Source: Pseudeuparius sepicola (lineage: Eukaryota; Arthropoda; Insecta; Coleoptera; Anthribidae). Taken from it: a stretch of 64,000 bases of DNA. Positions 1 through 13,340 of this stretch are shown here, piece by piece. A model generated the notes under the pieces. That model searched no databases, was not told the origin of the DNA, and saw only the letters and a list, made by a program, of their open reading frames with translations. Every line of letters starts with the position of its first letter. Position 1 is the stretch's first letter. The translations under genes were made by a program, and so were the position numbers. The stretch spans positions 19,882,501 through 19,946,500 of the forward strand of contig OY987301.1 of the NCBI GenBank assembly GCA_963920635.1, given 5' to 3'.

Positions 1-160
1 AATCTCATATTAGTCCAACCCTGGTAATCGATCGCAAGGCGGTCAAGTGACTTTGTTTATATCTACTGCCGCTGTGTCTTGGATAGACTATAGTGGCAAT
101 AACTGGAATATCATGACGTCACCGAGATTCTAGCTTACACTATTTTTAGGTATTACAAGT

Positions 161-236
161 ACGTCGATGGCTTAGTTGGTCAGAGGGTTGAACTTGTAAA
201 TCGATGGTCGTAGGTTCGAACCCTGCAACTGGCGTT
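161..236 (+). repeat. tRNA-like SINE head
   Basis: An A-box-like block (GGCTTAGTTGGTCAG, about 169-183) and a good B box (GTAGGTTCGAACCC, about 210-223) lie at tRNA spacing and are followed by a T run (242-249) that could end Pol III transcription. The T-arm can pair, but the two acceptor strands do not match, so this is more likely a tRNA-derived SINE head or a tRNA pseudogene than a working tRNA. The rest of 1-891 shows nothing else I can name. Confidence 0.5.
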
Positions 237-891
237 AGCGGTTTTTTTTAATATAGGTACATAGAACATAAAAAATGTTTCTATACAGTTTTTATGAATA
301 TTCCTAGAATATACATCATGTTCTCTGAAAAAATATTATCAGAATATTCCGCCAATATGAACTTCAGTGCCGAGGTACATATTATCCTTGTTTATAACAG
401 AGACTATTAAGGATATTATATATATTTTTTAAATCTGAAAAAATGTTTTTTTAGGCAAAAAAAATAATCATAAGGGATCACCCGTCCATGAGCCGACTGC
501 ACGCGGCGTTGTTTGACTTTGACGATCGCTCTACCTAGGTCAAGTATGACGAGGCACGGCGCTTCTCAACAGAAATTCCAAACTGCTGCCTGTGCAGCCT
601 CCATGAAAAATAGATTGAAATTCATTGCGCTGCTATAGATAATAATTTCGCAATGTGTACGAAAATTTAAATGGGCCTTTATTCTGACGTTTGATGTTTA
701 CATCCCGCCAAGGCCTACTTATTGACAAAATCGTACAATAATGGGCTACTTCAGTGCCGATTTCTGAGCTTTTAATGACGATTTTGAGACACTTCACGAT
801 CGATTTCAAGAAAATATTATTAGGTATTTATTTGTATTTAATAAGCCTACATGAAAATATGCAGATAAATCTAATAATTATTATAAAACTC

Positions 892-3800
892 CTAAAATTT
901 TAAATCGCTGCCCTGGAGATTTTCTTGTGTCCACTTTTCGATTCTCTCTATCATCTCAGGGGTCATCAATGACTTGTAATTTCCAACACATCCAGACCTC
1001 ATGAAACTGCCCTCATGGTCGATCAAATTGTACTTCTTATTGAGGTCAATAACTAGTTCATAGTTAACTGAATTGTTGCTCTTCATACTTTCGAAACTCA
1101 GATGTTTGGCCAGGAGGTCGACTTGCTCGTCAGTTAGTTTTTTGTCAAGGAAAGCTGCAGTTCGTCTTATGACTGATGGAAGATCGCTTTTCATATCTTC
1201 GTATTTCAGGAAGAGAACGTTTGGGGAGTTCCTCCTGTCCCAGTATTGGAGGATGTGCTTCCAGTATGGGGAAAAACTGACTGAAAAAATAGCAACAATT
1301 AATACAGAGAAAACACAGGGGCATTACGTTTTCTTTGCCACTATTAACGTGCAATGTAGTACCTATAATATCTACCAAATAATTATTGTCTCTATTCTCT
1401 ATTGTGGATAATATTAAAATCAAATTTCTTTCTCGATCCAGCAATATATGTACAGGGTGGCCCACCACGAACTGCATCGATCTATATATGGAAAACTAAA
1501 AGTAGGAAAATTCTGAAAATTTTGCACCTCACCAATGCCGATGGGCGTTGCTCAACTAAAATATTTTGGTGAATCTGGCACTTTCGGTTATACCGGAAGT
1601 CGATATCAACTTTCTTATCTCAAATGGAACACCCTGTATATTATTGCATTTTTGGATTCTAGGCATCATTTTGGAACAAAAACATGCAACATGTCCTGTG
1701 TCTAAATCCAACCGATTTGAGATATTTGCATTTTCCTAAAAAAATTACAGGTACAGTAATTTAAGCGCGCCGGCATTATTGTTCAATAATTTATAAACCA
1801 AGTGACATTTCCTCAGCCGCGATTGTCTTTTCAACGTCCACGGCTAATTAAGTATGATTTTCCAAGCGTTATAAGCAAACCCCGCATTTTATGGGCGAAA
1901 AGTGGGTTTTTCGTAAATTAATCGAAAATTACTGCATCTAGGTATAGGAAACCTTACACAAAGTTGTCATCATTTTTAGTGGTGAACAAGATCGCATTAA
2001 AAAAATGGGGGTTTCCATTTGAAAATTTCGAGATTTAAGCACATTTTGAATGTAACTTTTATTCATATTTTGTGAACACCCTGTACAAGAACGGATTTAT
2101 TTCTCAGCAGAGATCACTAGGTCAGGGCTTCTGTTACACGATGCCAAAAATTCGTTTTGAAATTTCGCGACTTCCTTGTATCAATTGCTAATTGACTTTA
2201 GGTCTGCACCTGTAATTTTTTTCGGAAAAATGCAAATATCTCAAAAACGGTTGGATTTAGACATAGGACATTTTGCATGTTTTTGTTCCAAAATGATGCC
2301 TAGAATCCAAAAATGCAATAATATGCAGGGTGTTCCATTTGAGATAAGAAAGTTGATATTGACTTCCGGTATAACCGGAGGAGCCAGATTCACCAAAATA
2401 TTTTAGTTGAGCAGCGCCCATCGGCATTGGTGAGGTGCCAAATTTTCAGAATTTTCCTAATTTTAGTTTTCCATATATAGATCGATGCAGTTCGTGGTGG
2501 GCCATCCTGTATATTGCCCGCTCTAACCTTGGAGGTCATTCTACGTCAGGTAGCACAGGACTGTATCAGAGAAATCTCGAAAGACATGACACATTTTATC
2601 GTTCAATATTCCTTGAAAATCGAAAAGGACTTGCTTGTGGCTTGTAGCACCATAGCCTAAGGAATAACCCTTAGGCTATGGTAGCACTACCTCATTCAGT
2701 GGCTAGTGGAACAAATACTTAATTTTGAATACACACTGTAAGCAAAAGCAAAAGTGGCATAGAAAGAGATATTTTAGAAAAAATAGAGAGTGAAGCTGTT
2801 CTTATAATGTGTTGTGTATAGGTATGGATGAAGGTATGTTATATATATACTATCAGTTTCTAACTTACCTTTGCTTGCCAAAAATAACTCGAAAAAGTCC
2901 TCAAAATTCCCCTTGTAGCCTTCCATAAGTTTCGCATGATGATAATACGATGTGCATGTATCCTTTGGATTTCTTGTAACATAAATTATCTAAAAAAGTA
3001 AGTTTCAAAAGCTATTTTTCATTTTTAGGCATTTTTTAAATTATAATCAACGATATGTTCTTTGAGTAAAGTGCGGTTAATAACTATTATTATTATTGCA
3101 AAAAAATACCTTGGGTTTCTTTTCTCCATTTTGTATTTGTTTCGGTAAGAGATTCCATGGCAGATGCGTTTTTATACAAATAGGACTTTCCTGCATTTTA
3201 ACAAATTTCAGTGAATCTGCCATGAACAAAGGCGCTTCGAAATCTTTATTATTTGCTTCGACTTTTCTATAGTCATAGATAGCGGACACCCTAAAATGAT
3301 AACACTTCTTGAACAGAACTTTAAAAATATCAAAATAATCATACTCCAAATACGGGGAACGCGCGCAGATGTTCACATCTCTGCCTTCTTCGAAATTTAA
3401 ATTGTGGACTATCATCCAGACCATTTCTTGAGTCCATGTGGTTCCTAAAACATTGAAATTAACAGTGTCAAATGGAATCGCTCGTTAGATACCTACATTT
3501 GCATTACATTTTTTACAAGCAGGTAGGGTGTCAGAAGAAACTTAATTAGAAAATAAATTCTACATTTGCAATAGTAGTTCGTTTGCGTTTGCCTTAGTTT
3601 TTTTTTAATAGGTAGATATCTACTTATTTTGAGTTTTTGAGATATTAAGGAGCTTTACTGTATGATTTGAATCATTTTTGAATAAACCTATTATTATTTT
3701 TGTCATTAATGTTACCGACGTTATCGCTTTTCTAAATTTTGTTGTTTCATTTGGTTGTTTTAAATTTTGGTTTTTAGTCCATAAATTTTCAACGGATTGA

Positions 3801-4189
3801 CCGACTTCCTTCAAATTTGATAGGTACTGGGTACCGTAAATCGGGGTGGGTGTCAACAGTTTTGGATTATTTTTTTACATAGAATTTAATTGGTGTAGAG
3901 ATATATTTTCTTTGAGTACCTAGCGATTTTAAAGAAAAAAATCCCTGTTGTTCAAATTTGGGACACCAGCACCAATGAATTCTAATTTCCCAACTTAGTT
4001 TTCCTTACCAGTTTTCGGGAAACTACAAATCCAAATATCCTCTTCGCTCACATCCAAGTTGTCAATTTCGTCCTTCATTTCCTCGTACCTTTTCGGCAGA
4101 GCAACCCCGTCGATGGTGACGTAACCCGCGCGAAAAATGTTGGTAAATTGCTTTTCCAATATTTCATCTAATCGGTCGATATTTCCCAT
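892..4189 (-). CDS. cytosolic sulfotransferase (SULT1-type), 4 exons
   Basis: Transfers sulfonate from PAPS to hydroxyl or amine groups of small molecules in the cytosol; the substrate cannot be read from sequence. Exons (transcript order): 4189-4009, 3444-3110, 2989-2869, 1280-892; intron phases 1, 0, 1; about 341 residues, normal for the family. The PAPS 5'-phosphosulfate loop FPKTGTTW is at about 57-64, the catalytic His in KTHLPW at about 154, and the 3'-phosphate motif RNPKDTCTSYYHH opens exon 3. The C-terminal PAPS motif reads RSGCVGNYK instead of the usual RKGxxGDWK. The start is the ATG at 4189; an upstream in-frame TTG is not a credible start. A TATAAATA box sits at 4278-4271 on this strand. 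Intron 3 holds a palindromic repeat (1447-2513). Divergent neighbour of the second sulfotransferase. Confidence 0.93.
1447..2513. mobile_element. palindromic repeat, family A copy 1
   Basis: Inverted repeat with ends TACAGGGTGGCCCACCACGA and its complement. The outer arms are roughly 300 bp (1447-1750 and 2205-2513). The centre contains a single copy of the inner arm that copy 2 (35914-37340) carries on both sides. No coding capacity is seen. It lies wholly inside intron 3 of the sulfotransferase gene. Confidence 0.85.
2649..2682. repeat. perfect 14-bp hairpin
   Basis: ACCATAGCCTAAGG at 2649-2662 pairs perfectly with 2669-2682 across a 6-nt loop, inside sulfotransferase intron 3. Too short to assign; it could be a MITE relic. 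Confidence 0.5.
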
Positions 4190-4270
4190 TTTGACCAATT
4201 TAAAAATGTTGGTTTATTATTTGCCTTGAAATGAGTAACGAAACTGGGACACTCGTTCCACGTTGACTCA

Positions 4271-4278
4271 TATTTATA
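4271..4278 (-). promoter_or_regulatory. TATA box of the minus-strand sulfotransferase
   Basis: TATAAATA on the minus strand, 82 nt before the chosen ATG (4189), so a start of transcription about 30 nt downstream would leave a 5' leader of roughly 50 nt. Position and sequence fit a core promoter; this is inference. Confidence 0.45.
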
Positions 4279-5223
4279 AGGTTCAACCGAGAAGTAATCG
4301 TGAACTTGGAAAACGAGTTTTTTTCCTACAGTTAACAGATCACACCGATTGATATTGATAGGTACTAATTTGTTAAAAATATTTTATAAAAGATAATGGA
4401 TTTGTTACAATAACTAAATACAACGCATGCATCTACCGTGGGGACATTAGTTTAAAAAATGATGAAACTGGTTTTTTTCTACGACCCCTTTTGTACTTGT
4501 AAATCGCGTTTTCGACCTCCTCAGTCCTATCCAAAAGTACATACGTATTTCCCTCCCTAGGGAAGAATATTGCAATATTATTGGAAATTGGACTCGTTTC
4601 ACCAAAGTTAATGAACGATGTAGAAAGTGGCATTATCCGAAACAACGTTCTTTAAAGGGGACCTATTTTTTCGTGTAGAATTAAATGAACATTCGCGAAA
4701 CAATTTGAAAACGTACAAAAAACTATATAGATACATTGATTAAATTCCTTATTCAATGATAGATAGCAACAACACGGTGAAAACCAGTACCAGTACCATA
4801 ACATCCCCCCTGGATCGCCTCTATACAGGTTGTCTATTGACGAAGGGCCACTTGAAAACATCTTGACAAAAATATGTATTTTTCGGAGAACTTTATTTGA
4901 AAAAAAATTGCCTTTTTGCTGGGCCAGCATTGGGTAAAAACACATTCGCGTGGCATGGCCTGTTTTCTGAGATATTTTCGAAAAACCCGACAATTGCCAA
5001 AACTTCTTCGGCTTATAACTTTTTATCTGTGGGGAATTTGGTAAAATGCCACAGTTTAGTGCGAGTGATCTAGCTCTTATTAGCACTTAAAAAAATTGCT
5101 CTATTTTAGCATGCCATGGCGTCCAAAAATTATCTATTTTATGCACTTTCAATCAATATCGGTTCGATATATCACAAGCGCTGCAAATCCCTTGAGTTTG
5201 ATTTTTATCCATATTATTATATT

Positions 5224-6466
5224 AACTTTAAAACTGTACAAATCCCTAAAATCTTCATTTTTGGAGATAATCGCCTAAACTTTTTTTGTTTGATAGGCCT
5301 TCAAAAACCACTTCTTTTGACCTTCCTGCCATCTTCAAAATGCAAATCCAGGGCCGGCTGCGATTTTTTTATATCACCGATTTTCGCGAAAACCATGTAG
5401 CGATTTTTTTATTTAAAATCTGACCTCACAGCGTTAATCAGAACACCCCAAAACCCCCATATATCAAATTTGAATAAAAAATATACAGGGAGTTCCATTC
5501 TGCAGGATGTCAAAGTTGAGCAAAATAGGAATTTTAAAGGCAATTTGGCGAGTCAATTATGCCATGGAATCCCTTCAAAACAGTTGAATGGACAACAAGA
5601 CCACTCGAAGTGTTGGTGTGAAAATATTTAGGTACACAAAAATGTACAGGGTATTTTTCTCTGAGCCATCTCAAAATTCTGAAGTTTTATGAATCTTATA
5701 CGGATCAAGAGTGCTCTGAAATCATTGAAATAATATTGATAAACACAAAAGTAATGTATTTCTTTACAAAATGGTGAGTAACAAATAAAAACAATTTAAA
5801 TTATTGGACCTTTCTCAACAAAGTCACTGTCTTAAGATGATATATTTTCTGTGCGTTTCCTGTTGTGGCACACCAGCCACCTTAACTGGTATGGGCTTAT
5901 TGACTGGCAGGCTTCTGTATTTTTTAGATTTAGTTCATTTATAGTTTGTGGAGCGGTTTTGATATACTCGATTTTTGACCCGTATAAAGTTCCAAAAATT
6001 CAGGAATTTGAGTTAGCACAGATAAGAACACTCCGTATTGGACCTTTGCACACCAACACCTTGAGTGGTCCTAGTGACTATTCAACTGTTTTGAGGGGAT
6101 TCCATGGCACACGTGACTCGGCAGATGCCTTTCAAATTCCTATTTTGCTCAAATTTGACACCCTGCGGAATGGAACTCCCTGTATATTTTTTGTTCAAAT
6201 TTGATAGGTATATGGGGTTTTTGGGTGTGATGATTAACAATGTGGGTTCAGGTTTTAAATAAAAAAATCTCTAAATGGTTTTCGTGAAAATCGGGGGTAT
6301 ACAAAAATCGCAGCCGGCCCTGTATTTGCATTTTGAAAATGGTAGGAAGGTCAAAAGAAGCAGTTTTTCAAGGCCTTTCAAACAAAAAAAAGTTTAGGCG
6401 ATTATCTCTAAAAATGAAGATTTTACGGATTTGTGAAGTTTTAAAGTTGGACACCCTGTATATCCA
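5224..6466. mobile_element. large palindrome with nested TATACAGGGAG inverted repeat
   Basis: The outer arms (5224-5480 and about 6190-6466) are inverted copies of each other. The right end keeps the ...CACCCTGTATA terminus and the left terminus is lost. Inside, 5482-6185 forms a second inverted repeat with ends TATACAGGGAGTTCCATTC and its complement. No coding sequence was recognised. The rest of 4190-8360 (apart from the hairpin at 8199) is AT-rich and shows no gene. Confidence 0.75.
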
Positions 6467-8198
6467 GTATAATATAATGTCAAGTATCTACTTTTTAACT
6501 AACGTAACTAGTATTAACAATGAAAGATGGATTTTTGCACCTATGTAATAAATAAAGAAGGATGTTGTTGTGGCATATCAGTTATACGATGGAGTGCATT
6601 TTTTCTTCAATTAATTATAGTTTACCTGATATGGCACAAAAAACAGCCTTCTTTAGATACTATTTTTTCCGACTGAACTGTTGAAGCCTTGGTCGTGTCG
6701 TCATAAACATGGGTTCAAGGAAAGGGAAGAATAGATCGAAATCTGCGATATAAAAAATTAATATCTGTCTTGGTCTGCTTGCCACGAAAACTGTATATTG
6801 TTTTGATAAGGTAGATACGTATACTTTCAGGTTTTGTATTTTATATTGTGTCTTGCTAGTTACCAAAATTATTTATTTTAAACTTTCTTTACTACACTGT
6901 TTCCTGGTTTATTAATCCTTGAGCCTCCTAGTATACAAAATCGATCTCCGTATAGGTAGTGTAAAAGCGGATTTGAAATTGTCGAAGAACCTTGAAACAA
7001 TCCGAGTGCAATAATAATAATCGTAAAAAGGCAAATATTTCCTCAAAAAAATTAAATCAAATAGTCGGTTTACCTTCTATATCGATGAGGTTTTTTAATA
7101 GCAATCACAAAATTTGCAATCATCTGTGGTTTTATTTTTATTGTGGGATGATAGAAGTCTCATGCTTGATCGTTAATTGTTATGTGCCACTGAAACACTA
7201 AAATATTTTTTTGGTGTCTTAACATACTGAGGGGAGTAGTCCATCTTGAAAATTTAATAATATTGAATGAAGTTTTCGTGTCCAATTTCTAATTCGGATT
7301 TGATTTATTTTTAGATACGCAGTATGGTTTAGAGTATTGTGGAGGCGATGTGATTTCATAGGTTATTATGCCTTTATGCCTCATTTAAACTACTCAATTC
7401 TATTAGTCTTTAAAATTTCAATTTAGGTACCTACTTACAATAAGATGAAACATGTCTGCAAAAATTATAGATATAATATGGCCCTTTGAAAGGATATAAA
7501 TATTTATTGGATGTCACTAAGGAATGTTCAGTATCGTTATTGAATTGATAAAAATCAAAAATAAAATATAACTTTGTTACCTACCACTTTTGCCTCTGCT
7601 ATGAAAGAAGTATTGTTGCTTATGCACAAATGATTACAATACTAGTGATTCAAGAGCTTTCAAATTGTCTGGCAGTACCTATACAAATAATAATTATTCT
7701 TTGAAGGAAAACCTTTAAATAAATATATGATGCTACATGCTACTAATAGGTTATGATTATGACGAGAACTAACATATTTCATTTTTATATGGGCACTTTC
7801 ATTTTAATTTTTGGAATAGTGTGACAAAATTACTCGATCTTGTATTATGTTTATTTCATTCAATAATTCAACCGAATTTTAAGCAGTGAAAGCCATCTCT
7901 TACCAGAAATGGAAATTGCTTTCGGAAATTTACCATCTCCTCCTCCTGGCTATAATTAATTTTATATAAAAACTCGTATCAGAGGCGGCCATAGGTAACC
8001 TACTATTATAGATTTTAACTGTGAAATATCAGGTATATTGTTTCAAATTGTGCATTGAGGCACATATTTTATGGCTAATGTACAGCCGAAAAATTGGTTT
8101 AGGTTGGCACCAATCTAAGTAATCTATGAACACTGAAAGCAGATTCATTCCAGAGAAACGAGGGAAAAACTATTTTGTGTAAAATATTCATTTTTTTT

Positions 8199-8292
8199 AC
8201 TTTCTACCGCTGCCAATATGTTTGTTGTCATGCTACGCCTCAGTGATATCATTCCGAAACATACTTAGCCGGGTTTGCGGTAGAAAGTGAAA
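8199..8292. repeat. short inverted repeat upstream of sulfotransferase 2
   Basis: ACTTTCTACCGC near 8199-8212 and its complement GCGGTAGAAAGT near 8277-8288 flank about 65 bp. It lies about 70 bp before the ATG of the next gene, so it may be a small MITE in the promoter or 5' leader. Confidence 0.45.
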
Positions 8293-8360
8293 GAGGTGAA
8301 ATTGAGACGATATTTTTTAATCCGAGAATTCAGTTTTATTCGAAACTTTGTCCTGGTAAG

Positions 8361-11300
8361 ATGACTGCCCTCAATTGTAATCCGTTTGAGGGCGAACTGG
8401 CCGACAAGATCGACAAAGGGTTTGGTGTAAAAAGTGCATTCTACGAGTTCGGCCCTGAAAAGTGTCTCTTACCGCCGTTTTTCGCCGACATCGCCCAACA
8501 GATTCTGGATGCCCCGGTGTATGAGAACGATGTGTGGTTGATCAGTTTTCCCAGAACAGGTAGGTAAAAACAAATTTTGCAACAAGAGTAACAGTTCACG
8601 AGACAACAGTTGTTCTCAAACCTGTCCGCCGTCTTTATCTCAGAAACAAAATCTAGTTTTCAGTTTTCCCGTATATAAATAGGTAAATAAGACGAAGGAA
8701 GCAACAAAGCAAAAAAGGCTCTACTTTCCTGTCTTTATTAGGGTAAATTACAGAAGCGGGAATTGTAATAAGTAGGTAGCTGCTTAGGATTTCTGGTCCA
8801 TCAGGGTCGAAGCTACAGAGAAAGGAAGCCTTCTAGCAGCGTCCAGAGATATACCTATAGTATCCTCTAGCTTCTAGTAGAACAAGGATAATTTTCTGTT
8901 TTTTTAGTTTGTAGGATAGTACTATATATAGAAATTATATATTATACAATTTCTGATAATACAGTAACAACATTTTTAGCTGCATAATAATTTAGAACAG
9001 TGCAAAACAAATCAATTATAACAAGTCTATTCTATTGAATATTGAACAGATACGTTGTGCATTCATCGCAAAGCGATAAATCCCATGTGCATAGCATAGG
9101 TATATCGCAAGCAAGGGTATATGATTGGCTTAGCTGTCTTATTGGATACAAAAGTGGTAACATCACAGATTAACCAATATGTGGTAACGTACGAAACTTT
9201 TGAGACAAAAATTGAAATACTACCATTTATTTAAATTGTTAACTTTAATTATGTTGTAAAAAAACTGTTAATACCGATTCTTAATAAGAATATAGAAATA
9301 TATTGAAGATTGTAGAAAGCGAAATAGTGGCCCATAATTCATATCAATTAAATGATTGGATGGTGGCAACACTTGTCTCAAAACTTTCGTTACATCCGTG
9401 ATGACGGATAAATAATTAGGTACACCAAATTATCAATCCTGCAGCTGGTTCTGCAAAATTGATTTTACGCGTATAAGTTTATATGAAAAAGTCGTAAACC
9501 TTTCCTTTTCTAATTAGACATTTAAATTCTATCGGTAATTGTTGTAACTGTAAAGATCGGATATAGGTAGCTAAAAAGCCTTCTTTTAAATTGCTGTTTG
9601 GTTTTAAATTGTATTGCCATATTATTATTGAAACTTTTTCTCAGGCTCTACCTGGTGCCAAGAGATGATATGGTTAATCGGCAACAACTTGGACTTTGAC
9701 ATGGCAAGAAATACCCTTCAGCAGATTAGGGCTCCTGTAATTGAGTAAATTTTTCGATGTTTTCATTATTTCCATTTATGACAATAACATTAATAACCTT
9801 CCAGAATGTCAGCCCTTCTGTTTGAGTACATGGACCAATTCAAGGACTTGTTCACAAACTCTGTGGATTTTGTAAACAACTTGCCGTCACCAAGATTTAT
9901 AAAGAGCCATCTGCCTTGGGGGCTTCTACCCACCCAGCTAGATAAAGTGAAACCAAAGGTAAGTATATATGTATAAAAATTATACACGAAATAAGCTAAG
10001 TAGAGGTCCAAGACAAGACAAGTCATAATTTGTCATGGTCATGTATTGTAAAATTTCCAAAATATAATTGTTTTACCTCTAAAATATATGTACAAGTTGA
10101 TTCAGTCTTAATATATATATAATAAATATCGGTATAGAAATTAAAGCAGTAACCTGGTTTTTCAGATATAGTTTTTCTTTTTGGGCCTTCGCCCATTTTA
10201 TTTTTATCTGATCAACAGTTGATGTTTTCGGCATCCTAAATTCTCAAAACAAAAGAAACAAACAGACAAATGGGTATAGGTATCTCAGAAATCAACATAA
10301 AATACCGATATAATCAGAAAAAATAGGCCTTCCAAAATATATCTTTTGTATAAAACTTTTTTGTCTATTAGCAAAGATTATAGAAATAATAGGGGATCCG
10401 AGTTTTCGCGTAAAGATTATACAACATTCACGTAAGATTTCATCCCCACAAAAGTTTTAGCATATATTTTCTTGAAATTTCAGCGCAATCTTCAGAAAAA
10501 CAATTGAACGTCGTGTTTTCTGTAATGGCTATATTGGTATACTGACCCAAAAATGCAGGGGCAGGTAAATTGTAATACAGGTATATGTTGTTTTTAAGAT
10601 GAAAACTGGGCGAAAACTGTGCAACTGGGTGAAAACTGTGCAACGCCGCGGTCTCTGAGGGACAGCGTCGTTTGTGTGGATTGGACGAGAAAAAAATCTC
10701 AACAAATCGCGTAGAACACAAAATTTTGCATATCCGGGACCCTTTTGTTTGCGACCAATAGTGCCGAGATTGAACACGCCAAAGTTGGGAGTCGGTAGAA
10801 ATTTTCAGGAAAAATAAAATTGCGTCGTGAAAAACCAAGAGACGGCTTACGTGAATGTGTCCAAACAATTTGTTTACTAAACGCCATTGCCAATGGTTTA
10901 CAAGTAAATTGACATGTTTGTTGCCACACTGGGTGTTACCTAGCGACAGTGGTGATTTTTAAAAAGTCGCGCTACAATTCCTGAATTCTATTGAACCGAG
11001 TGGTAACATGAATTTCTTTATATTAAATAGGTACTGTTATTAATATCATTGCAACTCGTTCCCATAAGAAGAATAAAACGTATCTACTATAATATTACAG
11101 TTTACATTCGGCAAAAATGTGACTTGTGCGCCTCATTTAATTCTATGAAAACTGTTAGAGAAAAATAAATATAATTATGGGTAGTAGGTACATAGTATAC
11201 TGTATACACATAGAGACCGTAAAAATCTGAAAATATACAGCGTCTTTTTTAGAAAAATGCAAACGCGTTCTCAAAAGCGCGCTGACAGAAAATTTGCTAA

Positions 11301-12758
11301 TACAACTTCTGTATTTACCATTTTTTGCTAGGGCGCAAAAAAACAAAATCAAGTGGGCGAAATTTTACGAGAATACCCCTAAATAGTAGGTACTCACACT
11401 TCACATTCAGATTTTCAATTCTATACATCCGAAAATGCACATTTTGAGATACAATATTTAAAACCCTATATCCTATAAAGTGTGTCCTAATTTGATACTG
11501 GACACCGCAGAAATATGTGAAGGACAAAGAAAACAAATGGTCTCTATTTTTTTATTGGTAGTGTCTCATATGCGGTGGTATTTCGATGGGCTAATTATTT
11601 CATGGCCTGCTATGATTTTTTAAAATATAAAATTTTCAAGAAACTCCATTAGGGATTCTTTTACGACAAAATGTTATCAAGAAAACTTGTTCCGAATGAA
11701 AACTGAGTAGCTTCGCAAAATTTCAAAAGGCTGGGCCTACTTTGATTTTTAGATTTATCTTCCATTTTTTCTTAGCATTCTGGAGCATTCACGTCAAAAT
11801 TTTATTTTTTCACGATGGTCAAGTTTCGTTAATAATATTTTGACGTGGACACATTTCTAAGAAAAAAGTGGGAGAAAAAGGCGAAAAAGCTAAAAATCGA
11901 AGTAGGCCTAGACTTTTGATATTTTGCAATTCTACTCAGTTTTTTATTCTGAACAAGTTTTCTTAATAACATTTTGTCGTAAGAAAATCCCTAATAGAGT
12001 TTCTTGAAAATTATCTATTTTAAAAAATCATAGCAGGCCATGAAATAATTACCCCATCCAAATACCACCGTCTATGAGATACTCTCCCTTGGGACTACCA
12101 AATAGATAGTTCTAAGGTGTCCAGTATCAAATTGGGAAATATTTTCGGACCTAGATACTTGTTCATATTCCACAAGAGAGTTCCTAATAAAATTTAAAAA
12201 TTTACCTTGCAACTGAACTGTTTTTTTTTCCTGCAGATCGTATACACTCTGAGAAACCCAAAAGACATGTGCGTCTCGTACTACTTCCACTTCAAAAGCC
12301 TCCACGGCCTCAACATGGAATTCGAAGAGTTCTGCGACTTGTTCCTGCAAGGTGTCACCCCTATAGGTCCGGTGTGGTCGCACTACTTCGGCTTTTGGAA
12401 CCGCCGCGACGACCCCAACATCCTGATTCTCAAATACGAAGACATGAAAAAGGACATGGCCGGGACGGTCAGGACGATCGCAAAATTTCTGGACAAAGAA
12501 CTCAGCGATAGGGACGTGAACGCTATTTGCGATTATCTCAGTGTGGAGAATATGAGAAATAATCAGAGTTGCAACTTTCAAGTTTTGGTGCAAAGGAAGC
12601 ACGGACAGGAGGGACCGTTTAAAGATTATGGAAAGCAGTTTGTCAGGAAAGCTACCGTTGGAGATTGGAAGAGCCATATGTCAAAGGAGTTATCAGATAG
12701 ATTTGATGAGTGGATAGCTGAAAATACGAAAGGAACAGATTTGACTTTCGAATATTAA
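8361..12758 (+). CDS. cytosolic sulfotransferase (SULT1-type), 4 exons
   Basis: PAPS-dependent small-molecule sulfotransferase, cytosolic; substrate unknown. Exons 8361-8559, 9645-9744, 9805-9958, 12237-12758; phases 1, 2, 0; 324 residues. The PAPS loop FPRTGSTW is at about 63-70, the catalytic His in IKSHLPW at 135, RNPKDMCVSYYFH opens exon 4, and the C-terminal GDWK motif is present (RKATVGDWK; A replaces the usual G after RK). The last exon is clearly more GC-rich than its surroundings. Intron 3 (2.3 kb) contains a palindromic repeat. Two intron positions (in the PAPS-loop Gly and just before the RNPKD strand) match those of the minus-strand paralogue at 892-4189, supporting common descent. 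Confidence 0.93.
11484..12140. mobile_element. palindromic repeat, family G copy
   Basis: Inverted repeat of about 655 bp. The outer arms share GTGTCC(T)AATTTGATACTGGACACC; further in, both arms carry the GGCCTGCTATGATTTTTTAAA stretch and the AACAAGTTTTCTTAATAACA-like stretch. It is related to the element at 58655-59325. It lies in intron 3 of sulfotransferase 2, about 100 bp before the last exon. No ORF of note. Confidence 0.8.
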
Positions 12759-13340
12759 TAATCAGAGTCTATTAGATTAAATTTGCTTTAAATGCAGGTT
12801 TTTTTAGTTTGATAAATTGTTATTTTGTTTAGTAAATATTTTTAAAAGTATCGATTTGGCACAAAGTATCTACCTATAGTGAATATTTCCTACTTATCTA
12901 TGGCGAATTATTATGATTACGCGTTTACAATAATAATGAATTCAATAATATATTAACTTAGGGTGAAACTTCTTCAGGCTAGTAGGAAGTATATAAAACG
13001 ATTACCGAATTGTCTCACTTCAAATACCTAGGCGCACATCGTACCTACATTATTTGTTCCTGTTTTACAAGCACTTCGAAAAAACGGATTTTTCCCGATC
13101 GCGGCAGAGCCGAAAACGGCCCAATCTCCGATCAAATACAAATCGTGTTGGTGTAAGTGTTGCAAATTAGTAGTAACACTCGTAAATAATGTTGTACCGA
13201 GACTCGCTTTACAGCACAAATGCAAAAGGTTTTGCAACTAGGGTCTTCCGGAAACTACGACAGTTGATTAATACCAACGTTGATATTTTTGTTAAATCAA
13301 AAGTGCGACAGTTATTCGCATATGTTATTATTTTGAAATC

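Noticed and set aside
161..236. Functional tRNA gene
   Set aside because: Boxes are good but the acceptor stem does not pair.
4190..4198. Longer start for sulfotransferase 1 three codons upstream
   Set aside because: The codon at 4198-4196 is TTG, not ATG; the first real ATG is at 4189.
4433..4645. 70-codon minus-strand frame near the sulfotransferase promoter
   Set aside because: No splice sites, no family match, and it lies among AT-rich non-coding DNA; could not be supported as a gene.
6992..7201. 69-codon plus-strand frame
   Set aside because: AT-rich, no domain, no splice partners.
10440..10929. Overlapping minus-strand frames of 76-142 codons in sulfotransferase 2 intron 3
   Set aside because: Three frames overlap with no domain, and the composition is not protein-like.
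12072..12677. 201-codon antisense frame over the last exon of sulfotransferase 2
   Set aside because: Shadow of the real exon on the other strand.
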